Assembly: GCA_039000515.1 (NCBI GenBank)
Contig: JBCFYV010002255.1
Span: 17,074,890-17,138,889, forward strand
Origin: Timema cristinae
Lineage: Eukaryota > Arthropoda > Insecta > Phasmatodea > Timematidae
Length of the DNA: 64,000 nucleotides
Direction of reading: 5' to 3'
The notes under the pieces are model-generated. The model was not told the DNA's origin. It saw nothing but the letters and a program-made list of their open reading frames with translations, and did not search any database. Position 1 is the first letter of the stretch. Each line of letters opens with the position of its first letter. Shown in pieces: positions 11,093 to 23,300 of this stretch. Both the position numbers and the translations under genes were made by a program.

Positions 11093-11310
11093 GCTCCGCG
11101 TCTTACTACCCGTTCGGGTTATACGCACTTACGCTAATGTGTAATGGTGGGGTGATCGTGAGATGAAATGGAAGGACCTACAGTTTAACGTGGGATCCGA
11201 ACCATGGTGGAGGCCTGGCATTCCCCACATTCACAATTGTGATTATACACGTCTTGTCAGAGGTGAAGGAAGGGTTTGGCAATAAAATAAATCTGTGCCT
11301 AGACCGAGTA
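11093..11310 (-). repeat. SINE C, truncated
   Basis: Minus-strand copy with intact tail and body, broken at GTGCCTAGACCGAG. The tRNA-like head is missing. SINE A starts 40 bases further on. Confidence 0.85.
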
Positions 11311-11350
11311 GATATATTTCTAAACCAAATAACTCTTTTATAGAGAAAAT

Positions 11351-11598
11351 ACCCGCCTCGGTGGCGTAGTTGGCTAACGCGCTTGTCGTGTTGAGCTCGA
11401 CTGCTGAGGACGGGGAGATCGAGGTTCAAATCTCGGTCGGGTGAACTAGGTTTTTTTTCCCTAAATTGTTTTCCACTCTCCCTCCACGCTAATGCAGGTT
11501 CACTTCCTCTAATTCAACCTTCCCAAATCCTAAATCCATTAACGTAATTAGTACTTAAAGCATATAACCCGAACGGGTAGTAAGACGCGGTGCTAAAT
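11351..11598 (+). repeat. SINE A, copy 4
   Basis: Full-length with A- and B-boxes and common tail (ending GCTAAATG). No clear duplication is seen. Confidence 0.9.
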
Positions 11599-11637
11599 GT
11601 AACCGTAACTAATAAATAAAAATAGCTGAGCAATTCA

Positions 11638-11640
11638 ATA

Positions 11641-11682
<42 letters not shown>
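11638..11682. repeat. (AT)n(AG)n microsatellite
   Basis: A TA dinucleotide run passes directly into GA repeats. Repeat Q fragment follows at 11835-11930. The rest up to 12180 is plain AT-rich DNA. Confidence 0.9.
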
Positions 11683-11683
<1 letters not shown>

Positions 11684-12190
11684 ATAATTATTAAACTCCT
11701 TTAAAAGATGTCAACTCTCCTCGCTTTCAATTATTTCGATGGAGGGTGTTCTGAGGTATATCCTTATTTTGGTAAGAACAGCCTCAGAAGCTAGTTACTT
11801 AAGTTGATAAATCAATTTAAATATATTCATTCAACAAGTCATGTTATGTGCAGTTATCGATTTTGAGAGATGTTATCAATACCTATAAAATAACACAAAT
11901 AATATAGTAAAATGTTATCAATGTTGATCTCAAAGAAATATGTTTGAGATTTCTCTAACGTTCTTCCAACTAAAATCAGGCTATAAAAAGACCATTACAG
12001 GCGACATCAAAGACATACCAGCAAATAGAGAAATTTACATATTTAAGGAAAGATTGAACACACGAATACACGAGAATGACAACGCTGTTTCCCAATAAGT
12101 AAACATGCAGTTCCCTCAGAGTTAACAAACAATATTGTGCATCAATCGTTCGTTAACCAGTAGTGGAGAGATTCGCCAGTACTAATGTAC

Positions 12191-12484
12191 AGTTGGTGAC
12201 CTGGCGGTCTAAGGGGTAAGGTGTCAGACTTGTGTGCTGGGGTCCGGGGTTCAATCCTCAGTCCTGGCACAAATTTATCTGATTACCAAACCCTTCCTTC
12301 ACCTCCGACAAGACGTGTATTAATCACAACTTGTGAATGTGAGTAATGCCAGGCCTCCAACATGGTTCGGATCCCACGTTAAACTGTAGGTCCTTCATTT
12401 CATCTCACAATCCCCTACCATTACACATTAGCGTAAGTGCGTATAAACTGAACGGGTAGTAAGACGCGGTGCTAATAATAATAA
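12191..12484 (+). repeat. SINE C, inserted at the end of SINE D
   Basis: Complete copy with GGTGACCTGGCGGTCTAAGGG head and common tail. It is flanked by TAATGTAC at 12183-12190 and 12485-12492, a sequence present in the SINE D tail, so it inserted there. Confidence 0.88.
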
Positions 12485-12733
12485 TAATGTACCATTGTCC
12501 AGGGGACGCCCGAATGTAATATTCGTACATCCTTCTCTTAGATGAGGTGAGGTGATAGTGAGATAGTGAGTATGAGGGTGTGGAACCAATGGAAACACAA
12601 ACTAGCTTAAGCCTAACTAACCAAACCCTTGTGATCGTTGGGGTAGTTCCCCTTTTCAGGAACAATACCAGCCGGGAATCAAACCCTAGACCTCTAGGCC
12701 CATAGCCAGATGCACTACACCACAGGGCCGGTT
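12485..12733 (-). repeat. tRNA-related SINE, family D, copy 1
   Basis: On the minus strand it starts AACCGGCCCTGTGGTGTAGTG (A-box-like), with B-box GGGTTTGATTCCC. The body has CTAACTTAGGCTTAA-like and TTTCCATTGGTT segments, and the end is GGGCGTCCCCTGGACAATGGTAC. It aligns along its length with 49313-49598. Confidence 0.75.
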
Positions 12734-12767
12734 CCCTAAGAGATAATATTAAGTGTAGTAACTTTTC

Positions 12768-12970
12768 TACAATAGCTCCGTGGTTTCTTTGGTGCTGACT
12801 GACAGCCAACATTTATGTATATACCTACATTTAGACCGTCAGAAGTGACAACTGCTAAACACGTGTGGTTTGCAGATCATATGGTTCGGAGTAGGGGTAC
12901 ATAATTGCCTGGTAACTTTTCAAAGCAATCAGCTGTCAGTCAGCACCAAAGAAGCCGTGGGGATACTGTA
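12768..12970 (-). mobile_element. MITE F, copy 4 (internal deletion)
   Basis: The termini are TACAATAGCTCC and GGGGATACTGTA. The left arm lacks the CTCACAGCTGACTTCTGA segment, making it about 20 bases shorter than other copies. Confidence 0.85.
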
Positions 12971-13429
12971 GCTCTACTTATGAATACCGGATTGTTTAAA
13001 CTCGTTCCTAACGTGATCCCACTATAGTCAGAGCATATGGCGAGAGAGGAACGAAGCCTGACGAAGACCGGCTGGCGAGCAAGAAGCAACTGTTGCAAGT
13101 TTTGGGAAGACCATGTCAACGACCCGACCCCACGCTCTCTACCATATAAGGTCAAGCATGTTCCACTTTAGCCTCCCCTCCCCACACTTGCTGACGATTC
13201 TGAAACCATCGCTTTCAAGAGCATGTTCCTTTAAAACTACTCTTGTGACGATCGTATATGTGCACTAGTCCACAGAGTCTGACCAAACAAAAGGCGATCG
13301 AAAAGGCAATACTTTCTCTTAGAAAAGATGGCGTAGGCCTATAGGGTGTTTACGGCCGAAATAAATTTGAGAGTGGGTGTTGCGTCCATCCATTGCATGC
13401 AAGTGTCTTTAACTATGTCCGACAATTAG

Positions 13430-13560
13430 CAGAAAGCCCAGTTTGGAAGCCCTTGTTTTGTACCAGAATCCAAATGTAGCTATGGTAGTATTTTTGTAGG
13501 AAAAAAAGGCCTTCAAGCTTTTCAAAACCCCGACCTACCTTCACGAGAATACCAGACTCG
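13430..13560. repeat. Dispersed repeat L, copy 1
   Basis: The order CCAGTTTGGAAGCCC, TTTTGTACCAGAATCC, AATGTAGCTATGGTAG, TAGGAAAAAAAGGCCTTC matches 47755-47900 with moderate divergence. The class is unknown. The interval 12971-13430 is otherwise unassigned. Confidence 0.5.
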
Positions 13561-13591
13561 ACGGGCCAGTCTACGTGTCCACCAATATGGG

Positions 13592-14072
13592 TTATCTATA
13601 CTTATAAAATAACATGTCCTGACTGACTGATTGACTGATTCATCATCGCCGAGCGCAAACTATCAAGGCTACAAGCATGAAATTCGGACTGTATATTCAT
13701 TTTGTTATGTAGGCACCCACTAAGAAAGGATTTTAGAAAATTCCACCCCAAAGGGGTCAAAATAGGGGATGATAATATGTATGAAAGTCCGTCATTTTGA
13801 AAGTTACATAAACAAAATTTTGTATTTCGCTTATTGACGTAAAACAAATAAATACGTGTTTCAGGAATTTTGGAAATTTTATTTAATAAGGGATGAAAAA
13901 GGGGGTGAAAGTTTGTATCGGACTTGCATTATTTTTGATCTGAGGTCAAGTTATGGTCATCAACGTAACGTAATATTTTAAATTAATCTGTAAATACATA
14001 TTTATATTTTCGTATTTGTATATTATCAACTTCCACGCGAGCAAAGCCGCGGGCAACAGCTATCTAGTAGAT
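13592..14072 (+). mobile_element. Helitron-like non-autonomous element
   Basis: It starts near TATACTTATAAAATAACATG with a CTGACTGACTGATTGACTGA motif. The 3' end is a GC hairpin, CGCGAGCAAAGCCGCGGG, then CAACAGCTATCTAG. This layout (AT-rich start, GACTGA tract, GC hairpin, CTAG end) matches small Helitron-type elements widespread in arthropod genomes. There is no coding capacity and no target duplication. The assignment is by pattern only. Confidence 0.5.
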
Positions 14073-14107
14073 TATATAGTTTTTTGCCCATTAAACTTTA
14101 GACTTAT

Positions 14108-14212
14108 GCCGGGATAACGATCAACTTAACTTTAACTTAACATAACGTCCACTTAACGTAACGTCCACTTAAAGTTAATTAACTTAAGAAAACATATGTG
14201 TGATCACTGATG
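14108..14212 (+). repeat. Partial fold-back arm beside the main fold-back
   Basis: GCCGGGATAACGATCAACTTAAC starts it. It contains the inner motif CACTTAAAGTTAATTAAC and TGTGTGATCACTG, otherwise found at the centre of the adjacent fold-back. It looks like a second, internally deleted copy in tandem. Confidence 0.5.
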
Positions 14213-15259
14213 CCGGGATCACGATCAACTTAACGTTAACTTAACGTAACCTAACGTAAAGGACCTCCTCGTCTGTTTAAATGGAAGCGATCACGATGCA
14301 CTTAACTTAACGTTGACTTGCAGTTAACTTAACGTAAGAGATGTCTTGGGAGGTCTTTTACTTTACTTTACTTTACGTTAATTGAAGGGTATCACGTGAT
14401 CTAGCCAGCCAATCATTATGCGAGTGACGTCAACAGGGCTATTTAGTAATTCATTTGTTGGTATTATGACCAATGTTTACTCTTTAACGTAAGTTTTAGT
14501 GATTAGACATTGAAACAAAATAATTAAACTAAAATAGGGAACTAAATTTATCAAAAAAGTTTAATAATATATATTTATTATATTGATTGAAAACTGTAAA
14601 CATTCACAGATCATCACTTTACAAAGTTTCAAAACCACAGATCATCACTTTACAAAAAGTACAAAACCACAGATCATACTCGAGAATGCATATGTTTTGC
14701 TCGAGTTGTTACGTTAATTAAGTGAATCGTGATCACACATAAGTTAAGTTAACTTTAAGTGAACGTTAAGTTACATCAACTTAACGTAACGTTCACTTAA
14801 AGTTAACTTATGTGTGATCACGATTCACTTAACTTAACGTAACAATTCGAGCCAAACATCTTCATTCTCGAGTATTATATGTGATTTGTACTAGTTGTAC
14901 AGTGATGATCTGTTAATGTTTACAGTTTTCAATCAATATTATTAATAAATATCTATTATTAAACTTTTTTGATAAATTTAGTTTAATTATTTTGTTTCAA
15001 TGTCTGATCACTAGAACTTACGCTAAAGAGTAAATATTGGTAATAATACCAACAAATAAATTACTAAATAGCCCTGTTGACGTCACTCGCATAATGATTG
15101 GCTGGCTAGATCACGTGATACCCTTCAAGTAACGTTCACTTGAAGTAAAAGACCTGCCAGGACATCTATTACGTTAAGTTAACTGCATCATGATCGCTTC
15201 CATTTAAACACACTAGGAGATCCTGTAGTAAAGTAACGTTAAGTTGATCGTGATCCTGG
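14213..15259. mobile_element. Fold-back element with arms of about 500 bp
   Basis: Near-palindrome centred at about 14774. The left end CCGGGATCACGATCAACTTAACG pairs with the right end TTAAGTTGATCGTGATCCTGG. Inside, GACGTCAACAGGGCTATTTAG (14429-) pairs with its complement at about 15066-15086. Arms are rich in TTAACGT / ACGTTAA motifs. The interior has no coding frame. Arm divergence is visible, so this is not an assembly mirror. Confidence 0.85.
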
Positions 15260-16394
15260 TTTTCTTATCAAAGAATGCCAGCCAGCTTAAGTTATCTGTG
15301 AGTGGTTATCTAATCATGCAATTTGACTTGACCGGTTTCTTTCATTAAATCACTGGTCTGGGATTTAATTTTCGAGCTTTTGCCCTTGTTTTGGACTAAA
15401 TACAACTGTTCCAACAATAGCATATACAGAGAAAGAAACAAAGACAAAGAACAATACATGCCTACCAATTACTAGAGACAATTTAAAAAATAAAATGTTA
15501 ATTATTATGCTTCAATAAATGTTGCTAATTAAAAATTGTCATGAAAATATTGAATACATTTTCACAGAATGTTCAATCAGATATGAATGTGTTTTATAAA
15601 AATCAATGAACAGGAAAGTACTTACAATAAAAGAATAACATGTAGTTTTCGACAAAATAGAACACTGAATCAAGAAATGATTCACGAGTTCTGTTCTCGA
15701 TACAAATTGTATAGCTTTATTTTTAAACATAGTTATATTGGCAAATGTGTAAGTTACTTTTGCTTTTACCCATATCCACAAATATGTATAAAAACTCTAA
15801 AAATTAAGTATTTAATTTATAGCTCCCTACATCAAACTTTCTTGTATTTAATTTATTATTTTTAATCATCTATTTATAATATAGGTTGTGAGTTAAGTAT
15901 ATTAGGCTACTTTATGACCAGAACAAACTTTCAAAACGCACTTACACAATATGCCTAAGACTCGATTCGGTGGTTGTAAGGTCTAAGCCTAACCAAGGAT
16001 CGGCAACTGGTTGGTAACATCAACTAGTCGACCCCATAAGAAAACTATTTCATCATTAAGAATCTATCTTTGTCGATATATCTTCTAAGCTCTCCTATAT
16101 ATTAGATACCTTCTTTCAAATAATATTTGAGTGTGACTAATATATTCTTGACCAGTCATCATCGCTAGGCCCTAATGTTATTAGAAAATTGTAATATTAA
16201 AATGTATGTTTAATGTATTAATTTTTCTTTTCTTTTGTAAAACTGGAGATATAAGTACTTGAGAAAAAAAATTAATTTAGCAAATTGATATAAGATGTAG
16301 TTATGGACAAAAAAAAAAGAAGAAAAATAATAGGGATAAACTATGGGTGATCGTTGGAAATATGATCGGTTTATAAGTCAATCTGGGCCCAAAA
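15260..16394. other. AT-rich spacer
   Basis: Two overlapping frames on opposite strands (15539-15865) lie in very AT-rich sequence and have no motif. I see nothing supportable. Confidence 0.45.
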
Positions 16395-16570
16395 TGGTGG
16401 CAGAGCCCTTGTAAATGGCATCACTCTCGCAATAGACTGTGCTGCATGACAGAAAAACTGAGATTCGAAAGCTGATTGAGAGTACTGGGGGTATTTTTCC
16501 TAAATGATTTCTCAGTCTTTTTCCACACAAATGTTGGTACATTTCTAATTATTATACCTTACTTTGAGCT
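16395..16570 (+). repeat. SINE B, decayed and tail-less
   Basis: CACTCTCGCAATAGACTGTGCTGC then GAGATTCGAAAGCTG, GGTATTTTTCCTAAATG and CTTTTTCCACACAAATG follow the SINE B order. The head and 3' tail are not preserved. A SINE E head fragment (ATTATATCAGCACATGAG) follows at about 16632. Confidence 0.6.
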
Positions 16571-16645
16571 TTTGTATTTGGGCCTATTTGAGGTAGGCCT
16601 ACATATTCAACATGCACTTTATCAAACGAATGATTATATCAGCAC

Positions 16646-16897
16646 ATGAGCATTTCTATGAGCGAGAATGAAAGGGCCTACCAATTTTACCGAGAAAGGT
16701 ATTTTCACATACCTTACAGGGTTATTTTACATGCAACAATACACATGGGATCGACAGCTTTACTTCCCCTCCAAAGGAAATTGTGCTACGGAATTCTGTC
16801 GATCAAGAAAAATCAGTCGACCCCGGCTGGGTTTGTATTTACTTACACCAAGTATAAAGTACGGGGTTTATTTGAGATAGGAATAAATTTACTTTAA
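16646..16897 (+). other. Open stretch of unknown nature
   Basis: Two plus-strand frames overlap here (83 and 70 codons), and the local sequence is more GC-rich than its neighbours. It sits right after the SINE E fragment. I see no splice sites or known motif. It could be an exon remnant or a repeat body seen once. Confidence 0.25.
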
Positions 16898-17087
16898 AGA
16901 AAATTGGAGCATGCAAGTAATGTAATCCAACCATATCCTAATTTTATAAATTTTGTGAATAAATGGGCCTATTTTATGTTAGGCAGCATAAGCATTACGA
17001 AATATGGTATGCTTAGGTTCAAGCTTAAAGAAAAAATAACGTTGTTACAGTAATGAAAAAAGTACATTTCCAACCTATGGGCATAGG

Positions 17088-17344
17088 TACAGTAGCCCCA
17101 TGGCTTCTTTGGTGATGTTTGACAGTTCACAGCTGACAACTAAAAGCTTTGAAAAGTTGCCAGACTAAATTATGTATCCCTACGCCGAACCATATGATCT
17201 GCAAAATCAGAAGTGACAGCTGCTAAACACATGATTTGCAGGTCATATATTCGACGTAGGGATACATAATTTGGTCTGGTAACTTTTAAAAGCCATCAGC
17301 TGTGAGCTGTCAGTCAGCACCAAAGAAGCTGTGGGGCTACTGTA
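17088..17344 (-). mobile_element. MITE F, copy 5
   Basis: TACAGTAGCCCCATGGC and GCTGTGGGGCTACTGTA ends, with TA on each side. Two inverted copies of the internal GTATCCCTACGCCGAAC segment occur (about 17170 on plus, about 17250 on minus), so this copy is more symmetrical than the others. Confidence 0.85.
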
Positions 17345-17483
17345 CCTACCTTTTAAGTTATTAAGATACTGTGCATCATATTTCATACAAATTTAAAAAT
17401 ATATATATATTTTTAATCTAATACTTTTGTTAGTGAAAGAAGTTAAATTCCCAACCCATCAGCATAGAAATTCTACTACTTAC

Positions 17484-17558
17484 CGTGTCCAAATTGAAGA
17501 GAGAGGACACCTTTTTCATAAAACCATCTGGTTGACGTCGTTTCCTTCTGCTCGTCAT
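17484..17558 (-). CDS. Candidate first coding exon, protein unknown
   Basis: ATG at 17558 on the minus strand is preceded by AAACAAA, so -3 is A. It opens 25 codons ending exactly at a consensus donor, ACG|GTAAGT (intron from 17483 downward). The peptide is basic: MTSRRKRRQPDGF at the start, then MKKVSSLFNLDT. RRKRR at residues 4-8 resembles a nuclear localisation signal. The exon enters the intron in phase 0. Codon use is normal, and GC is well above its AT-rich flanks. I find no convincing second exon between here and the window start, where repeats are dense. A promoter-like patch lies upstream at 20.1 kb. I do not recognise the protein. A chance frame beside a chance donor is possible. 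Confidence 0.45.
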
Positions 17559-17599
17559 TTTGTTTTTTTTTAAAATGTTTTTAACCACTATGGCTATAT

Positions 17600-20084
17600 A
17601 GACACCAAGCACTTTGCATCAAGAACAGCCACCATGCACAGACGAGTGGAAATTGTTTCACCAATAAATCATTGCTTTAATCCTCATGTTGATACAACAT
17701 TGCATTTCTTCGATACATAACCGTTATCACAATTTAAAATACTAATTCACAGTAAGTAGGCTTTGAAAACACTTCTGGAATGTAAAAAAAATATAATAAT
17801 AAATTTAATCTATATCCAGGAAAATAATAAATAATTTGGCATCCAAAATTTTCTTTTGGAATAATGACACACTTTATGGAATTTCTAACATAAAAGGCCT
17901 GGCGATATAATTGTACTGTACTTTACGGTAGGTTTTTTTTAGGGCTAGTAATGTAACACTTGTGTCTGGGTTCCTTTGAAAGCTGTCCTATGGCAATTAA
18001 AAAGTTCAATTATGATAATATTTTTAATTTGACCTTTAGTAAATTTTAAATTTGAATATTGTAAAGCTAAAAAAAAACAGAAAGGAAGATGGTTTTTTAA
18101 TAGGATAAGCAGAGTTTAACTTAAAATAGGTAAGGTCTATACTATGCCTACTTTATTACAATATTATTATTAAGTTTTATAAGCATATGGAAAGTGTAAG
18201 GTCATTAGGGCATGCATACTATAGGCTGCATCCAAGATAATTGTAATTAATGAGTTTGAAGGTAGAATTGGGTCAATAAGTGTGCTAACTAAATTAAGCC
18301 CTCTTATGAGGTAACTTTTAAGCTAATCAACTTAACACATATTATACAAAAATAAATTAACTAGGCCTGCTTGCACTGACGATTGAATCTCCAGCCAAAT
18401 GCCCCATTAACACCAAAAGCACTCAAGAAAGAGATATGACCCAAACCCTCCCAGCCTTGTATGAAATGATTGATATGTGCATAGGTTATAACTTGTAATT
18501 TCTAATATTATTGATAGAAAAAAAAGTAGGCCCCTAATAAATTAAATAACAATTTAGTCTAAAAAAAAGTAATTGAAGAAAAATTAATAGCTAGGAGAAA
18601 TATTAAATCAATATTTTAAAATTGCATAATTAGTAGGGCTAGTTTTGAACCTAAATAATGACATGACTCAATCTGTATATTTAGATAAAGACCCAGTTAT
18701 CACACACGCATAAGATAAAAGTTATGTAATACCATCATAAATCATCTTTAGTACATAATCCTATGACTAATGATAATGAAATAATTTATTAACATTCTGA
18801 TGAGATGTTAAAAATTGCGATCAAGCTTTTTAAGAAAAAGATTAATAATTTATAAAGAACCAATGTAGGTCTACAAATTCTAGTAATTATATAAAGCTAA
18901 GATATAAAATGCTTATCGGTAGGCCTATACCTTTCCTCAAAGTAAAAAAAAAGGTTTAATTTAGTATTTTACTTTAATAATAGCCCAACATTAAAAAAAG
19001 GTAAGCCTGCATAACTTCATTCTCTTTGCATATGTTGGTTTACAAATTTAAATTAGCCTAAACAACCTTAACATAGAACATATTATAATCAACAACCTTT
19101 TAACTAAGATCCCTCATTATAACAATTAAAACATTGAAATGCAAGATTTAGATAACAGGATATAGGCCTAGAGTAGGTAAGTTACTTGTTTGGACTTTGT
19201 ATCAAGTAACATTGTGGGCCTAACTTATGCACACAAAGTTTGAAAAAAATCACATCTAGCCTCACCAATTTTAACTTATATTTAGGAAAGAGAACTTCAC
19301 AACAATGAATTATTACAATAGTAAATAGTTTAGGGCCTAGGTTTACTATTAATAAATAAAAAAAAACATTGTTGGCTGGTAAATTTTAAGGTTAACTTCC
19401 AAAGGAACTAAGAACGTATGTTATTGAATATCACATATTTGTGAGGATAAAGAATTACTTACCACTGATACAATTGAGACTAAATCAATAACTTATTTAA
19501 ACAATCAAAATTGACCCGTCAAAATTCAAATTCACTGCGGTTTTCCCTCATAGCTTTTAGGTTAGATAATATAGGCTACTATGGTTAATCTTATAAACAC
19601 AAAGTTATAATGCTCTAAACTATTTGTATTTAAACTTCCGTGAATGTATCACCCTAGGCTATACGATTTACACTGGTTTATCTGAATGACGTGACTAGAG
19701 AGTTACTTGCTATACCTTAAATCAAAGATAAAAATTAAAAGAGCCATCATCACTGTCATAATTACACACTGATATCATATTTGATAAAAAAAATAAAAAA
19801 GGCACACACAAACACAATATAAAACACATATCGTGTAAACGGTCATAGGGCTGTCTAACCTACAACACAATCCACAAGGTCACACGTTACTGTATACCCG
19901 CCAATTCAAAACGGGATATAGTCACAGTTCTAAGCAATCTTTATCACGACTAAGCACAAGTTGGAGGGGATTAATTTTAAATACCGAGACACAGTGGGGC
20001 AACAGAAATCCATTTGTTTGATAAAACAAGCATTAGAATAAACAAAAGAGATATAAAACATGGCCAACTACTTGTTGCTAGAAC
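17600..20084. other. Repeat-poor AT-rich stretch, possible intron
   Basis: Almost free of the repeat families that fill the rest of the window, with many short AGGCCTA-type words but no tandem structure. It could be the first intron of the minus-strand gene or its upstream region. No reading frame of note. Confidence 0.35.
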
Positions 20085-20230
20085 TACTAGCGTTCGTCAC
20101 CACAACTCACAAGGTGTAGGTGCTTTGGAATCGTGGTTGCCGCGAGATCTAGCGGAAATATAGGAACCAGTTTAGAAACCGTTCTCATTCTTAATTTCAC
20201 TAGTACTACCAAAGCGGAAAACATTAGCTG
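20085..20230. promoter_or_regulatory. Promoter-like segment (weak)
   Basis: A locally GC-rich patch in AT-rich DNA, with CCGCGAGATCTAGCGG (contains TCTCGCGG on the minus strand, close to the TCTCGCGA core-promoter motif) and GGTTGCC. It is 2.5 kb upstream of the minus-strand candidate exon. Linkage is only inferred. Confidence 0.25.
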
Positions 20231-20392
20231 TGATTCACTAAATCAAATCGAATAGTCTAATGTGTTTTAATAAAAGAAAATTGGGTTCTTTATTTTAAAA
20301 TAATATCCAGGCATGTTTGAAGATTGAAAAAATTTAATGAATTAACGATTGAACGAGCATAGCATCCTATTCTAACTTGAGTATATATTTCG

Positions 20393-23300
20393 TTCACGAT
20401 AGGTTTTTACTTGGATGACAGTTCGAAAATCATATGTTTAGGTTTTGGGTTGCCAACACTTCTAAAAGATCACAGTTTTGTTATAAATGTAAAGATCTTT
20501 AATTACCTGTTATATAGTAAATTTAAAATAACGTAAACTTAAGTTTTCTATACTATTTCATTTTTTAAATAATTTCTTTTTATCCTACTCGAAACAATAT
20601 TTAAACATAATTAAACATACTTATTTTTCGTTTTGGAACGTTACTGATTTTGTGTAATATAGTGCACACATTAATATCTTTTAATACGTGCATCGTATTT
20701 ACTTGGAAAAGAGAAAATTGTGGTCATTTTTTTTACATACAATAAAGATTTTATGATTATCTTTATCGTATTTTGAAATATTTAACTGAATAAAATATTT
20801 TCATCAAAAAACTTGTTTACAGTTATATTCAATCATATGGTTTAGATTCGTCCGTCGCCATTTTGAAGTTATGTTCGTTAGAAGTTTTTGTGAAAGTGGT
20901 GTTAATATTTTTTTTAAGGGGAATAAAACTGTAAATAAACTTTGTGTCTGACCTCAAATAAATATATAATATTGGCCTAAATTACTGTGGTTAACTATCA
21001 CATTAATAATATATTACCATCTTTTTCATTATAGTAATCCAAAGTGAGAGGGGGACTGAATTGTATCCACTCGGAATGGTATCCATTACAATAGTTTTGT
21101 AAAAAACTGCTTTGGTGAAAAAATTGGATTTGTATCCACTGGAGTTATATCCACAAAAACTGGAATTGTATCCACTCGGAATGGTATCCATTCCAATAGT
21201 TTTGTAAAAAACTGCTTTTGCGAAAAATTGGAATTGTATCCACTGGAATTATACCACAAAAACTGGAATTGTATCCACAAATGGCTGACTTGAGGTTTAA
21301 CAGAAGGAACGTTTAACGTAAAAAACTTTGTCACACTTCTGGTAGAGGGCAGCAGGATGGAATCTTCTTAACTTACTAATTGTATACTAGAGTGTAGCCT
21401 TGTCTAAAAATATTTTCTTAAACATGAAGTATTCATTCTCTTTAAAGATTGCACTGCATACTAGAAAATTAATTTGCAATCTTATTTAACTGGTAAGATT
21501 CTTTTTTTCAGGTCAATACATTTTAAAGTATGTACAGACTTATATTATTTTAAAGAGATAAATCAATTATTTTATTTGGCAAACAGACTTTAAACACTAT
21601 GTTAAAAAATTATTATTGAAAATCTGGCTTTAATTTATTCAAATATAGTGAGAAACGAGACACTGTTTATGAATTCTGGCAAGAATTTTATTAATGTGAA
21701 TTGGCAGCACTGCTTTGCTCATGTCCTATGCTCAGTGAGCTCTAGTCATGGAAAGAATCGAGTAAAAGTAGTCGACTACACCTTTTGTGTATCGTAATCG
21801 GCTGTACTCGATTCTTCCAGAAATACTCAAGTAAAAATAGTTGCTCACTTTTTTTAATCTTAAGATATAATAAACAATATTGGTTGGCATGTTTAACGTG
21901 TTATTTTAATACAAAATCTTTTTTCCCATACAGTTCATTTTTCAGTCATATCTTATCAGTGCAAGATTTAAAACAATATTCAATCCCCATTCGACATTTT
22001 ATTAATAATACATCTATGACCATATCGGGAATGGAACTCGGGACTGTGGTAGTGTTGAATTTATGCTAGGTGTTTCGTTAAATATTCGAGCCCCAACCAC
22101 ATTACTAACAGGTGACAGTATTTGCAAGCGATGTTCATTACAATTATTACAACCACCATAAAATTTCTGTATTTCCCACACTAGTGGAAATATACTTATG
22201 GCGTGATATTAATATATAGACTTTTGAAGTTGAAAGAAAATGTTAATTTTCATAATTTGGTCGAAAAGAAGTGGTTTAAGAATCAGTTTTTTTAGTATAT
22301 ATTGCGTTCACTAGATACATCAGTGAATGTTGTATAATAAATAATGGGTGCTTATTTCGTATAAGTAATTGTGTTTATTTTTAAGCTACGTAATTGCAAC
22401 TCCGCTGATTAGAAAAAGAATAGCGTTAACGGGGATACCAATGGGATAGAAAGAGACGTAAATATCTATAAGCGTATCTACTACAATCTAAGAGCGAAAC
22501 GACCTATCGGTATTCATTATTTGCTCCATAAATTTATAAAGGTTTTGTACATATTTATGATATTTAGATATTTTAGTAACAATTCATTACACGAATAATA
22601 ATATAGACTGACATTTATTAAAAATTCGCGTGTCTAATCAAGTGTTAAAAGAGAAAAAAATACTCGAAAATTTATTTCTCTCTCACGGATTATATAAAGA
22701 CGACAGATTGAAAATTTCATACACAGACGTCGAAATCAAATGATTATTCGCTGTTTTGATCTGAGTAGGTTAATCTTATGAGCCTAGTATTTCCATTCTT
22801 AGCCTAAATTATAGAGTTTAACCATAGCTAATTTTCGAGAATTAACATCTACAACGATGATCAAGTCACATTTTAAATTCTCCTAACCATAAAATATATT
22901 GATAAATGATAACATCCATCACTAACATTTTGACGAGTTTGAAGAGGAAAATGTAATGTCAAATAGGCCTACTTTTCGGCTTTGCGAAATTTCAGGCAAG
23001 TTAAATTATTCTTTTTATTCTATTTTGTGAGATTGTTGACAGAAAACTTTTAGCAAGCATATTTCACTTTTTAGACATATTTTATTCTTATATATTCTAA
23101 ACATTTCCAGATTTTGACTCCTGATAAAGTTGCATTGTAGATATATCAATTTGTTGTTAAAAAACATTCTTTAAAAATAAAATAAATTTGAAAGTTCAAG
23201 ACTAATTAATTTATGATAGTTATTGTTAAAAAAAATAGGTCTAAATAGAATTAATACACAAGAATAGAAGAATCGAGAACTTAAAATATTTAGAATGAAC

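Noticed and set aside
12405..12812. The longest frame of the window (135 codons, minus)
   Set aside because: It runs across MITE F, SINE D and SINE C, so no single origin is possible.
14213..15259. Assembly-made palindrome
   Set aside because: The arms differ at many positions and by small indels, which a mirrored read artefact would not show.
20060..20120. Plus-strand ATG in good context (AAACATGGCC) opening 18 codons up to a GT
   Set aside because: Stops at once after AAG|GTGTAG, the donor is weak, and no downstream exon was seen.
21086..21334. A repeat protein with VDTIPVFVDI-type units (also on the plus strand at 23960-24208)
   Set aside because: The units are the 106-bp subrepeats of fold-back element H. 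Frames occur in both arms as mirror images and have no start or splice context.
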